A DNA stretch of 64,000 nucleotides from NCBI GenBank assembly GCA_963930775.1, contig OZ005693.1, forward strand, positions 868,001-932,000. Reading direction: 5' to 3'. Below, piece after piece: positions 1-10,700 of the stretch. The notes beneath the pieces are model-generated. The model was not told the DNA's origin and searched no databases. It saw only the letters and a program-made list of their open reading frames with translations. Numbering within the stretch: the first letter of the stretch is position 1; each line of letters starts with the position of its first letter. This DNA comes from Cliona cf. orientalis (Eukaryota; Porifera; Demospongiae; Clionaida; Clionaidae). The position numbers and the translations under genes were made by a program.

Positions 1-579
1 TAGTAAGTAGACAACATTATTGTAGCTAGGTCAACTTACCTCAACGTCTTAAGATTAGCCATTGTCTTGATGGCGTCGGACAGGGCCTTGGCTCCTTCAT
101 CGTCGATGGAGTTCTCACTGAGGCTGTGAGTGGAAGGAGAGGCCGACCGCCATGACACACTAACTCACCTAGCTAGTCTAGTAAGTAGACAACATTATTG
201 TAGCTATGTCAACTTACTACAACTCCTTAAGATTAGCCATTGTCTTGATGGCGTCGGACAGGGCCTTGGCTCCTTCATCACCGATGGAGTTGACACTGAG
301 GCTGTGAGTGGAAGGAGAGAGGAAGACACCGACCGCCATGACACACTAACTCACCTAGCTAGTCTAGTAAGTAGACAACATTATTGTAGCTAGGTCAACT
401 TACACCAACTTCTGAAGATTAGCCATTGTCTTGATGGCGTCGGACAGGGCCTTGGCTCCTTCATCGCCGATGGAGTTGCTCCTGAGGCTGTGAGTGGAAG
501 GAGAGAGGAAGACACCGACCGCCATGACACACTAACTCACCTAGCTAGTCTAGTAAGTAGACAACATTATTGTAGCTAC
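1..579 (-). repeat. Tandem array of single-LRR exon cassettes
   Basis: Three head-to-tail units begin at 1, 179 and 365 (178, 186 and 186 bp). Each holds one 84-bp exon (40-123, 218-301, 404-487) plus intron. On the minus strand each exon has an AG acceptor (cactcacag) and a GTAAGT donor and encodes one ribonuclease-inhibitor-type leucine-rich repeat with the constant core DEGAKALSDAIKTMANL. Exons are symmetric (phase 2 at both ends), so units can be gained or lost without frame change. The two complete introns differ only by an 8-bp deletion and one substitution. Repeat similarity ends at about 579, and at base 1 the sequence is still inside a repeat unit, so the array continues out of the window. 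Confidence 0.9.
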
Positions 580-3500
580 TCTCTAGCTGTTAATTATAAT
601 AAGTAGGTAACTAGCATTAAGTCTAGGTGTTTATTAATGTTGTTATTGTTAATAAAAACAATTTAAAGGAATTTTAATCTTATCACCATGGCAACAATAG
701 TGAGGAATAGTGATTGATTAATTATTGTACCGGGCAAGGTACAAGTACGTGGTGGTAAAATTCAATGTTGTCATGGCAACCACATTAATCACCGGATGTT
801 ATTAAAGTCAATTAACACCGCTAGGCAACAGCTGTATTTCGCTAAGGGCATAGTTGTTGCCTTAGGCTATGGCGATTTCAAAAAGAAGCCCAAAGCTATT
901 GGTTTAAGGCAAAGCTGACTCGTAGGCTACTTTAAATTCAAAAACGTTTGTTCGTCTGCTCATAGATAATTTGCGTAGTCTAAAGGGCAGGCTACTGCTG
1001 TCAACGACGCCCTTCCCTCGAAGGTAGCGACGATGTACGCAGTTAAATGGCAGTTTGTTTTTTTTACAGTATAGGCTCTGGCCTATTAAAGGCTTTTTAA
1101 AACTGCGAGTGGTGAATTGCACCATAGATAATTTAGACTACGTTACATTTGTGGCTATTAAACAATTAGCTGGATAATGCATGCGCGGCTAAAAGAATGG
1201 GGGGTTCGTGCTCAAAATTATATAATTTACAACCTGGCAAAATAACTAAGCTTACACGTACCATTTTCCTTTTAATAAATGTGTCCACGAATAGTGCGAT
1301 ATAGTCAAGCCTCTCAGTCACGTCTATCACGACACAGAACTTTAGCTGCACCACCTACTTTCATTTTTTACTTGCACAAAAACACTGGCCAGTAAACGTG
1401 CAGCTGCCAGAAATTAAACTTCCCACCGCGTACGTGATATCAAATTTGATTGGCCAACTGCAACACCAGCGAGCCCCACCCAACTATGCACATGCACGTG
1501 CAATGCCTAGCGAGCTAGCTACACCCTCCGATCCGAGTGCGCGCATAGCTATAATATAGAGAAGAGTCTAGTACACCAGACTTTAGACCAAGTAACCTAT
1601 GGCCAGACTAGCCTAGCGACAAATTCACGTACTTAAGATATACAAGGTCATATTTTTTATCCTTCCTGAATAAAGCCTTGCACCCATCAGCACCCATGGA
1701 ACAGCCTCCTAGGTACACTTCGAATTGTCTACAATGGGTGAGAAAGTAACCCACAGACAGACAATCTGCTGGACTGAGGCTGATATTCTGTAGACCTCTC
1801 AGCTTCCCTTTGAGTTCCTTGGCTACCAGCTGACACAGAGTCTCATCTTGAGCTTCAAAGAGACAGTGTAGCAATGAGAGAAGAAGCGGTTGGGATTTGT
1901 GGCCCAAGCTGGAGCCTCCTGAATCCAGATCAGAGTCGGTACCAGAATGAGGTGTTAATACTGTCGCTTTCTTTTCTTCCATGCACTTCCGTACAACTCG
2001 GATAACGATTTCATCCATTCCTTGTGTTTTAAGTTTAGTTTTGGCAGCATAAAATTGGAACACAGCGCTAAAGCGAGCCCGACCAAAGAGTTCCTTGAAT
2101 TGTGCCACCTGCTCACTCGGATCCATCTTGGTAGCCATGTGAATGGCCGCCAACAGTTCCTGTATGGAGAGATGGAGGAAGTTGTAGGAGTGTGATGGCA
2201 TTCCACTAGCAAAGCTTTCTACTCCCTGAAGTAAACCAAGAGTGTTGAAACTGTGTTCAAGGTTAAAGGTTATATGGTCTTCTATCACTCCCTTGTATGC
2301 TATCTCACAAATATGTTCAAACTGACTTTGAATAGTAGTTGGAAGCTTATCCAGTGACTTTATTCCACGTATATCAAGTTGCTCCTTCTTCTTTTTCAGA
2401 TGCCGAAATATGCAGTTACAGGTAAGTGCAGAAAAAATGCCAAATTGAGTATGTGGAAGTACACCATCACACTTGAAAAGGTGGACCAGGATGCTGGCAT
2501 TCAAAGGCAAGTAGCAGCTGCCTTCTACAAATGGGTTTTCTTTGATTCTTTGTTGCAGTTGCTTGACCTTGCCGTGATCATCTCCCAGGCATCCAGTAAA
2601 GTACTTCTGCAGTTCAGCTTTTGTGAAACCCAAGATTTCAATTCGAGTATTAACAAATCGATGAAGATTCATTGACGAGATGGGGCGAGACGTGATGACC
2701 ACAGAGCTTTTGTGTAGCTCTTTGCAGTCTAGTATGTCTCTGATGATGGAATGGCCTGGTGCTTTCTCTGGTAGTTCATCCCAGCCATCGAAAATGAAGA
2801 GAACACCTTCTCCATCACGAGTAGTTATCTCCTTCTCTGCATTTTGTCCCATTGTGCCGTTTCGTTTTGGTAACAAATCAGTTATGCTCTTAGCATTTTG
2901 AACCACTTCTTCACGTAATTTCACCAGTATGACTTGACTGTATTCTTTCAATAATCGATCAGCTACCCACTCATGGCAAATGTGCAGAGAGAGGGTACTT
3001 TTTCCACATCCTGGGGCTCCTTCAATCAATATTTTCTTTTGTTCAGATTTTTCAAAGATTTGTTCAAGTGTGATGGGTTCCTTTCTTCGTAAAATATCAT
3101 CTATCTTGCCTGTAATAGTCTCACGTATGAAATGATCATCGATATTTCTTCGCTGCACTTGTTCCGGCATGATCATTGCCAAACTAAATACTTTATCAGT
3201 TACCGGAGGAGGCCAGTGGTCATGGCCACTAAAGCTAGCTTGAGTCTTGGCTTTGTAGAGTGATTTCAAATATGCAGTAAACTCTTCTAATTTGTCATCA
3301 GATTCTGTGACTTCAGACTTTCTATCATCAGCTACAGTTATAAGAGCATACAGGATAGTAAACAGGCATAAATTTCATCTTGCGAAGTTTTATTCACCAT
3401 GCAATGAGCTAAGCATCATCGATATCGTACACTCATTATAGTAGCTCATAATAATATTATAGAACCATTAATTTTAGAATTAAGCTTGCTTGCATAATAT

Positions 3501-5678
3501 TAGTATACCTTCCGCATTTGAGATAAGCTTAGATTGAAGAGCTACTCTGATAATTTCTTTAGTTGGTCTTGGATTGTTTCTGAGCCAGTGCGTAATCATT
3601 TCTTGAAGGCAGCCGCCAACCTTTCTGTTGTTTGCCTCAATTGCGTCAAGTGTACCAGTGTCCACACACAACTCGATACCTATTGACTTCCATCTGGCAC
3701 GATAGTCCCACATCTCATCAAGCACTTCTTTTATATTGTTAATACTGAGGACATCTGCATTGCATCAATTTTGATTCTACTGATAATGTCTCTAAGTATA
3801 CTGCTTCAAGATGCTTACCTTCAGTATCACATGCTTTTGGCTTAGTTTCCTTCTGCTGGGATGCAGTCAAACTTCTTGCTAAAAATGTTAATATGCATAG
3901 AACAGCAGTATACCAAAATTTAATATTAAACACTGTACATTCCAAGTACACAGGATGCATCTGGTCAGTTAATATACATTTCTACAAGTACTACTTTTTT
4001 GAAGCTGGAATGCAAGGATCAAATAGACTGCATGGTCACTTCCTTGGCCTGTGTGTACAGGCTGCATGCTTAATCAAAAAAATTCTAAGTCGTGAATGAC
4101 ACATTTTTATATTATAGAGGTAAAAAAATATGCTTTATTATAGGCTATCATCCACATTTCCACGGCAATGCCTGGACACTTGATACAATTCAAATAATTA
4201 GCTACTACCTGCTGGGTGATTTAAAGCAATTTGTTTGGCCAGCTCATGATTATCTCCACCACTCTTTCTGTCGACAGCTTCCACCAGCATCCGCCATGTG
4301 GGTGGACCATGTTTCTTCTTGTCGTACTTTTGATTAAGCCACAGGAGCAACACATCTTCGAGACCATCCGAATCACTGGGATGTTCATCACGAATCTTTC
4401 GCAAGTCCGTTATTTTCAAATTCAGTGATCGACCAAGATTGTAGTACCTTGATTCTAAGGGCAGTATCTCCTCAATGATTGTGGACAAATCATCTTCGTC
4501 TAGGATGAGCAAATTAATTCCTCAAGATCATGCAGCTGATATTATTGATAACTAGCTTACTCAATTCAGTTGTATCAATGGCATCAAAATTAATATCTGT
4601 AAATGAACATGATATAAACATACACTAATGTATCAGGCTATCAATTTTGTTGTATCATCAAGCACTGTTATAATATCATACAGTACTAATTATTATACCT
4701 CCAACAGGTCCAGGGTTCTCCTCGACATCTCCAGATATCAGCAGTAGAGATAAGATGACAGAAGCTGCTACTGATAACGCAACATCCAGCACCGCTTTTG
4801 CCACTGCCAACACCCATGTCCCCTGGAGCTTGGTCATTATCACAACTTCTACTTCAGTATCAACATAATGCAGCTTCTCCACCAAGTCCTGCTTATTGGC
4901 CAGGGCTTTCCATAGAACACTCAAAGATATCAGACAGTCCACTGTCTGTATGACTGCATGCATAATAACTATACTTATTACTAGCTATTATAGATGTGAA
5001 GATTTTAAGGAGTCATGCATACATAGTAGTACTATAATATGCATAATGTATAATATTATTATTGTACTATGTATAAAAATTATTATTATTACACAAACTA
5101 CATCATGTATTAAGTGTATGTATGTTACGTATATACATTCAAACATATCATGCAGAGCACTCCCCACAGCTATAGATAGCTACCTGAGAGGATCAGCCAG
5201 TGGTCTGGATGCATGCGCATTGACGAATTGATCATTTTCAGCATCAGGAAGATCGAGTAGTAAGCAAAGCAAGTTCTGAAGGAGAGGCTCTCTGATAAAT
5301 CACCATCGATTCCAGCTTTTGATCTCCTGATGGCCATGGATAATAATTGGTAGATCAGAGCAGAGGTAATCTGAAGGATCAGGGTGAGAACGAAGCCAAG
5401 ATTGACCAAATACATTCTATCAGGGATGGTGCCACCTTTGCAAAAATCTGCAAAATTAAAAATGCATACATCACTGAAATGCCGACATTGTGGCAAGCTA
5501 AAAATTGTGTTGACTATGCATACCACTCACTCAATAGTGGGAGGTGATGTCCCCTTGCTACTAAAGTGCGTAGCCCAAGATTGACTCCAATTGACAGTAT
5601 CAATAGAAAAAATGTTGCTACTCCTTGACTCAGCGTCAAAGATCTTTGAGTAGTCTTTCCTCTAAATGGTGACCTCAT
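40..5678 (-). CDS. NLR-type immune receptor (TM module - 2A - Death - Death - NACHT - LRR), 3' end beyond the left edge
   Basis: Predicted cytosolic pattern-recognition receptor of the NACHT/STAND family, made as a 2A polyprotein. Exons in transcript order: 5678-5531, 5447-5184, 4953-4699, 4596-4561, 4499-4209, 3878-3819, 3754-3509, 3331-1633, then LRR exons 487-404, 301-218 and 123-40. All junctions before the NACHT exon are phase 1 and all later ones phase 2, so the chain reads through without a stop (999 codons plus two bases before the LRRs). Order of parts: membrane module (about aa 1-219), 2A motif, Death-like domain 1 (about 235-331), linker, Death domain 2 (352-433), NACHT with Walker A GAPGCGKST near 538 and Walker B LFIFDGWDELPE near 615, then 28-residue LRRs. 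The start could instead be an in-frame ATG at 5753, adding 25 residues. In known NLRs, NACHT oligomerises on ligand sensing and Death domains recruit adaptors; the ligand here is unknown. Further LRR exons probably lie left of the window. Confidence 0.88.
1633..3331 (-). other. NACHT exon of the NLR gene
   Basis: A single 1,699-bp exon, typical of NLRs whose whole NACHT is uninterrupted. It carries Walker A (EGAPGCGKST), a Walker B-like FIFDGWDE, the sensor-1-like VVITSRP, and a winged-helix/helical region ending in an LRR-like cap (GCSMGADGCKALF). Acceptor at 3332-3333; donor GTACGT at 1632-1627 (phase 2), which joins in frame to the LRR exon at 487. The reading frame before base 3269 is open to the acceptor, so no internal start is needed. 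The downstream intron (488-1632, about 1.1 kb) shows no further LRR exon by eye. Confidence 0.9.
3509..4596 (-). other. Two Death-fold domains of the NLR gene
   Basis: Four small exons, all phase 1-1: 4596-4561 (36 bp linker), 4499-4209 (Death-like 1), 3878-3819 (60 bp linker), 3754-3509 (Death 2). Death 2 is the clearer one: motifs WKSIGIELCV, LDAIEANN, CLQEMITHWL and PTKEIIRVAL follow the six-helix Death pattern. Death 1 has YNLGRSLNLKITDLRKI, EDVLLLWLNQKYD and PPTWRMLVEAV. Symmetric phases allow exon shuffling of the domains. Death domains mediate homotypic adaptor binding; DED/CARD alternatives for domain 1 cannot be excluded without a profile search. Confidence 0.8.
4706..4735 (-). other. 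2A ribosome-skipping motif (SGDVEENPGP)
   Basis: Codons read S-G-D-V-E-E-N-P-G-P, a full match to the 2A consensus D-x-E-x-N-P-G/P, in which the ribosome fails to form the final Gly-Pro bond yet continues translation. It lies near the 3' end of exon 4953-4699, in frame with the membrane module before it and the Death domains after it (P-V-G-D-I-N-F...). 2A-like sequences are known from RNA viruses, some non-LTR retrotransposons, and N-termini of some invertebrate NLRs (reported in sea urchin, there with a short signal-like sequence). Skipping activity here is inferred. Confidence 0.85.
4736..5678 (-). other. Multi-pass membrane module upstream of the 2A site (unrecognised family)
   Basis: Exons 5678-5531, 5447-5184 and 4953-4736 encode about 210 residues with several hydrophobic stretches: GVATFFLLILSIGVNLGL in exon 1, LVNLGFVLTLILQITSALIY and FAYYSIFLMLKM in exon 2, a stretch across the exon 2/3 junction (WLILSVIQTVDCLISLSVLW), and a long one running directly into the 2A motif (VALSVAASVILSLLLI). 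There is no classical cleavable signal peptide: the N-terminus is basic (MRSPFRGKTTQR). Three to five membrane passes are plausible. I do not recognise a family. If 2A skipping works, this part is released as a separate integral membrane protein; if it fails, it would tether the NLR to a membrane. Confidence 0.7.
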
Positions 5679-5814
5679 CTTGAATGGGCGGCCCAGGGCA
5701 CACCATGAAGACCCAATGCGGGCTCTCCACTCTCCAATGCTCCAATATGGCATTTCTCAGTGTCACAGCAAACCTAAAATTAGTCACCAGTCGTAATGAT
5801 AACCTGATGGCACT

Positions 5815-5872
5815 ATATATATATATCAGATCTAGACCTGGGGACCAGACGGTCATACTATATAACCCCCCT
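5815..5872 (-). promoter_or_regulatory. Possible TATA elements of the NLR gene
   Basis: A TATATATATATA run at about 5815-5827 and a TATATAG on the minus strand near 5865-5872 lie 60-200 bp before the two candidate start codons (5753 and 5678). Position fits a core promoter, but TA runs are common in this AT-rich DNA, so this is weak evidence. Confidence 0.25.
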
Positions 5873-7234
5873 ATTGTACTGATTAATCTTGATCCACCAC
5901 ATTAATTTTATCAGAACCTTTGGCACAAGCCTATGCTGCATGGGAAACTCTACAAACATGCTATAGCTACTGGTATGAAAGCATGTTGAAGTATATGAGA
6001 AAGAAGATCCAGTGCCATACCCCACCCATCCACTCCTCAAACTTCTTGCAAATCAACCTCCACTTCAGTTTTAGGCTGGCCATATGCCTAGATCTCAAGA
6101 TCTGGTAATTTTTATCCATGAAAAAAAGTCATGGTGATGATAGGATCATCAACATTTAATTACTGTACCGCATGCGCACGTGCATGCACGTGCACACACA
6201 CAGGATAACAAGAACATGTATATCAATGATAAAGTATGCATGGTTAGATATTATATACTACACAGGGCATGCATACGTATATAGCTTTTATTGATGCATG
6301 AATGTAGTTTACATAATCATGCGTGACGGTTATCATAACACACACCCCATATAAGCCTAATAAGGTCACACTGAGATAACGAGGGTACAATAGCCGAGAA
6401 GGAGGAAAACAATGGTATGTGATTTTCGGCCACCACTATCAGAGTGTACTCATGTGTAGCTACTTGCTAGGTATCTGGAACCTCAACCATGACAAACAGT
6501 GGTTACAGCCGGGCTAGCCCGTCATGGGAAACCAAACCATTTGTGGATGGGATGGCATGACCACGGCCCTACAAGCGTGAACATCTGTCAGTGCATACCT
6601 ACCCACACAAAACACAAAATAATATTATTATAAATCTCACAGAAAGCCGTGGTTTAATTAAGATTTCCTTCTGATAGTGTAGTGTTTACCGAAATGTGAC
6701 ATTTCCTATACTTGTTTGTCAGAGCATAGGGCAGAATACTTCATGCAAGTTTGCTAACTTGAATGAATTAAATGTGTAGAAAATTTACGCATTTCCTATT
6801 GAATGAAATCATCAGTGTAGTGCTACTTTGTATACATTCTGTTCAAGTCTGAGTATGAAATCCAAACCCAAACTCAGCCACTGAAAAGTACGAAACAAGT
6901 TTAATCAAATAACAAGATCCTAGTTAAAATATCAGCTCCCTCTGGCAGTGTATAAATTATAGCTATCAGTCAATAATTTGATATAATGTAGCTATATAAT
7001 TAATTTATCACAAATATAGACTACCGTGGGTGGGGTAGGGATGCCCTGTAGCTCAGTTCTTCACGAAGACATGGAAGAGAGGCTCCCTCGCGCAACACCG
7101 TGAAAATTAGCTAATAATTATTATTTTTACCCAGGTTCATCGCGGCCGGGGATCATCTTACCGATTGATTTATATCGCCGGAGAAGTTCGAGTTACCGTC
7201 TTCACTATATATCACTCGAGTAATAGACCCATTG

Positions 7235-7246
7235 CACGTGACGTCA
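7235..7246. promoter_or_regulatory. E-box/CRE composite upstream of AMDHD1
   Basis: CACGTGACGTCA joins an E-box (CACGTG, bHLH proteins) and a full palindromic CRE (TGACGTCA, CREB/ATF proteins) sharing two bases. It lies about 510 bp before the AMDHD1 start codon. Function is inferred from the motif only. Confidence 0.35.
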
Positions 7247-7753
7247 TCATTGAGTTTTATTGCAGTATACGGAAAATTAACGCCCACGCTTGGAGGACAA
7301 CGCGGATTTTGTCTATGGCAAAATGTATAGAGGTCGTGTTTGCAGCTAGTTTGTCGACAAACGAAGGCTCCGCTCACTTGCGCCTTACAGTATGTTAAAT
7401 AGTACCGGGTGCGCTATGACATATTTCTGTGATAGCTGGAACTCTGCTGGAGGTATGGCATAAACGGTGAGAAACACTGCTGATTAGTACAATCCTCCAT
7501 AGTGGTTGTCCTCCAATGCGGCTTTTGCGCGCGCCGCCGAGTAACGTAACCGGAGTTATACGGATTCAGCTTATTCGGGAACCCGGCGTAAGGTGCGGCT
7601 GGCTAGACGCTGTTTTAATGTGCGCAAGGCCGTGCCCAAAGGGGGCGGAGCTCATTCTCGTGACGTGCTACCGTGGGATCCAGATATAATACGCTTTAGT
7701 GGTAGGTGCTGAACGCATTCGCCGTAGTGCCTGGATCCAGTAGGCAGGCAGTG

Positions 7754-10700
7754 ATGGCTAGTCACCTTCTTCGCATCAGGAATGCCTCCCAGCTGGTGTT
7801 GGTCTGCTCTGGCAGAGAGAAGGCGCTAAAAGGAACATCCATGCAGAACCTGGCCATCCTCGACATCCAGGAGGTGGGCGTGGCCAGTGGGCTGAGCATA
7901 GCTGTGGACAGAGAGGGAAGGATAGCAGCCATTGGTCCAGATCATGAGGTGGACTCTAGAATGGATGGGTGCTCATTTGAGCGATGTATTGATGCATCAG
8001 GGATGAGCGTGGTACCAGGTCTGGTGGATGCACACACACACCCTGTCTGGGTGGGGGACAGGGTACACGAGTTTGCAATGAAGGTAAGGAGTTAATGGGT
8101 TAATTAATAGGAGCATACCCCTTCCATAATAGTTAAATAATCAACGTACAGATCCTTTTCTTAATGATTCTCCACATACTTATTATGCTATGTTGAATGA
8201 TTTGTATAGGCAGTCTATGTAATGGGGACATGTAAAGTAAATTTAAGAAACTTTCATCCCATACCCTCCCCTGGTATAGCTGTCAGGTGCCACATACATG
8301 GACATTCATGCCAAGGGAGGAGGCATCCACTTCACTGTGGACTGTGTTCGTCAGGCTAGCATTGACCAGCTCTACAGCTCCCTCTCTGAGCGTCTCTCGG
8401 CCATGCTACGCTGTGGGACCACTCTGGTGGAGGCTAAGAGCGGCTATGGGCTCGACTTTGAGAACGAGTACAAGATGCTAGAGGTGATTGAGAGGGCAAA
8501 GAGAAAACACCCAATTTCAGTATCGACAACATACTGTGGAGCTCACGCTGTGCCCAAGTGAGGGGATTGGTCTACCATGCACATGCATATCGATAGCGTA
8601 TTTTAAACTTCTTCTTTCCATACATAATTATAGGGGCAGCACAGCTGAAGTGGCCACTCAGAATATCATTGATGTTCAGATCCCAGCATTGAAGGATCTC
8701 TGTAGCTCTGGTTCTGTCTCCATCGACAACATTGACGTGTTTTGTGAGACGGGAGTGTTTGACACAGACGCCTCTCGGAGGATCCTGAGGGCGGGGCAGG
8801 AGGCGGGGTGGAAGGTCAATTTCCATGGAGATGAACTCCACCCAATGAACTCAGGAGAGGTCAATTCTGGTTATCAGTATTAAATAATACCATATTTCTT
8901 CTAAAAATTTGGCATGAAAATAATAATATTGCTTTAGCTTCGCCGAATTTTTAGTGGTTAATATTCAACATTCTGTCTGCGTGCGTATTCCATTCCCGTT
9001 TATAGCATAATAATATTATACGCATGACGACCTTTGCTGAAAATTAGAGACTATTTTCAATCATTCGGTAAAGGGTTCCGAATAATTAGAAGAGCCAAAT
9101 TTTTAGAAGAAATACGGTATGCATAATCAAAATGATGTATATTGGAGCAGCAAGTTGCTGCTTCTACCTTGAGTTGGCTGCACAAAATAATAATATATCG
9201 ATGACCTGCTGTGAGAAAATGGACAATTTGGGGAACGAATAAAATCAATTCTTATCGTGATACATGACGTTGTAATGTCCAACTTGTTTTCTACAAATGT
9301 AGTATAGTAGTGTATCCACAGTGTACAGCCACGAATACCAGAGCAAACTACCATAAATCGCGAATATTTCGTTGTTAAAATATTTTCAGACAGCCTGGCT
9401 TGTGCGAAAATTAAATGCACGAAAATACATACGCAATATTAATGATAATGCGGTACAGGGTCGTTTGTCTGAAAATTATTACCCCGCGCGCATGCGCAAG
9501 GGGGTAAAGTAATCGGTTGTTGTTAGCACAAAAATCGCCATATCTCGAGGTCTAGGCACCTGAGCGACTAATAAGCACAATGAATCAGTCGCATTTGGCG
9601 AAAAACGAGCTTGAGTGTGCCTCGAATCGAGGGATATGGTCCACGAGCGTCAAAAATAGTGCCTTTTTGTTAGCCTTCGTAACCACGCCTATCGACAGTG
9701 CCCACTCAATGCATTATGCATACAGGCCTTGTGCTTTCTGCTCATGCGCTGAATAATTATGGATGGTAAAGGTCGTCAATAATGCTAGTGGCACACGTTT
9801 GGCTGGTGGCTATATCCAATGCAAAGCCCCATCGAATCAGAATGTAAGATACCTATATCTACCTAGTCTAGATCTGGTGCAGAGAGAGATTCAATAATGT
9901 TTTGGCTGATATCACCAAGAGCCCTGTATTATACAACCAGGGGCTTATGGGGTCTATAAGTCCTTGATTCAACCAAGCAACAACAAAAGCAGACCTATAG
10001 ATTGCGCAATGTGCGCGCGGGGTATGTGCTCTATAGAGCTCTAGTTTAACATGAAAATTTATCGCATGAATATTTTAGACATGAAATATTCACGATTTAC
10101 GGTATTGTGTATGTGTACATTACAATAGTTATTACACTCCATACACACATGTACAACAACCTACATACCACTAGCCAGAATGGCCTCTTTTCTCGCTATA
10201 CTCTACAGCTTGGTGCAGAGCTGGGGGCCCATGCTGTCAGCCACCTGGAGAATGTTAGTGAGGCGGGGATAGAGGCCATGGCCCAGGCTGGAGTGGTGGG
10301 CGTTCTGTTGCCAACCACCGCATACATACTCAGGCTCCACCCACCTCCCGCTCGGAAAATGATCGAGAAAGGTTGGCTGTCACACCATTAATATTTATGA
10401 TGATGTAATGTCCATTTTCTTAATATTATTGAAAATGATGCTGAATGATGATGTAATGCACTATCAATATTCATGCAGGAGTTGCAGTTGCTCTTGGCAG
10501 TGATTTCAATCCCAATGCTTACTGCATGTCCATGGTAAGAGAATAATTATAGTACTATTCTTTACCTAGGGATGGCATGAAAATAAAAAGATATGGAGGT
10601 AGTTGCAGCTGCACCCATCATGTCTTAATAATGACATCAAACTTTCATTAAATTGTAATAATAGTCCCGGCAATAATGGTGTCCTGTTTAGAACACAACA

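Larger units (their letters stand above)
5754..7753. other. Intergenic region between divergent NLR and AMDHD1 genes
   Basis: About 2 kb with no supported exon. The left 1.3 kb is AT-rich. From about 7130 the sequence becomes richer in G+C and CpG and probably is the AMDHD1 promoter region. It contains an overlapping E-box CACGTG (7235-7240) and perfect CRE TGACGTCA (7239-7246), and a GC box GGGGGCGGAG at 7641-7650. Short open frames at 7153-7398 on both strands overlap each other and show no homology I recognise. Confidence 0.5.

Noticed and set aside
1..579. Direct repeats at regular spacing as a CRISPR-like array
   Set aside because: The units encode LRR exons with correct splice sites and frame, the repeat is 178-186 bp, and the genome is clearly animal.
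3200..3269. Start of the NACHT protein at base 3269
   Set aside because: The codon there is TTG, and the frame continues upstream to a good acceptor at 3332 that joins in phase to the Death-domain exon.
4699..4953. The 2A motif as a relic of an RNA virus or a retrotransposon
   Set aside because: No polymerase, reverse transcriptase or capsid sequence lies nearby, and the exon is spliced in phase to membrane and Death-domain exons on either side.
7025..7110. Possible tRNA (tgtagctcag) near 7050
   Set aside because: The B box and acceptor-stem complementarity are missing. No tRNA or rRNA gene was found anywhere in the window by eye.
7153..7398. Overlapping open frames upstream of AMDHD1
   Set aside because: Open on both strands in a CpG-rich promoter-like region, with no homology or splice sites.
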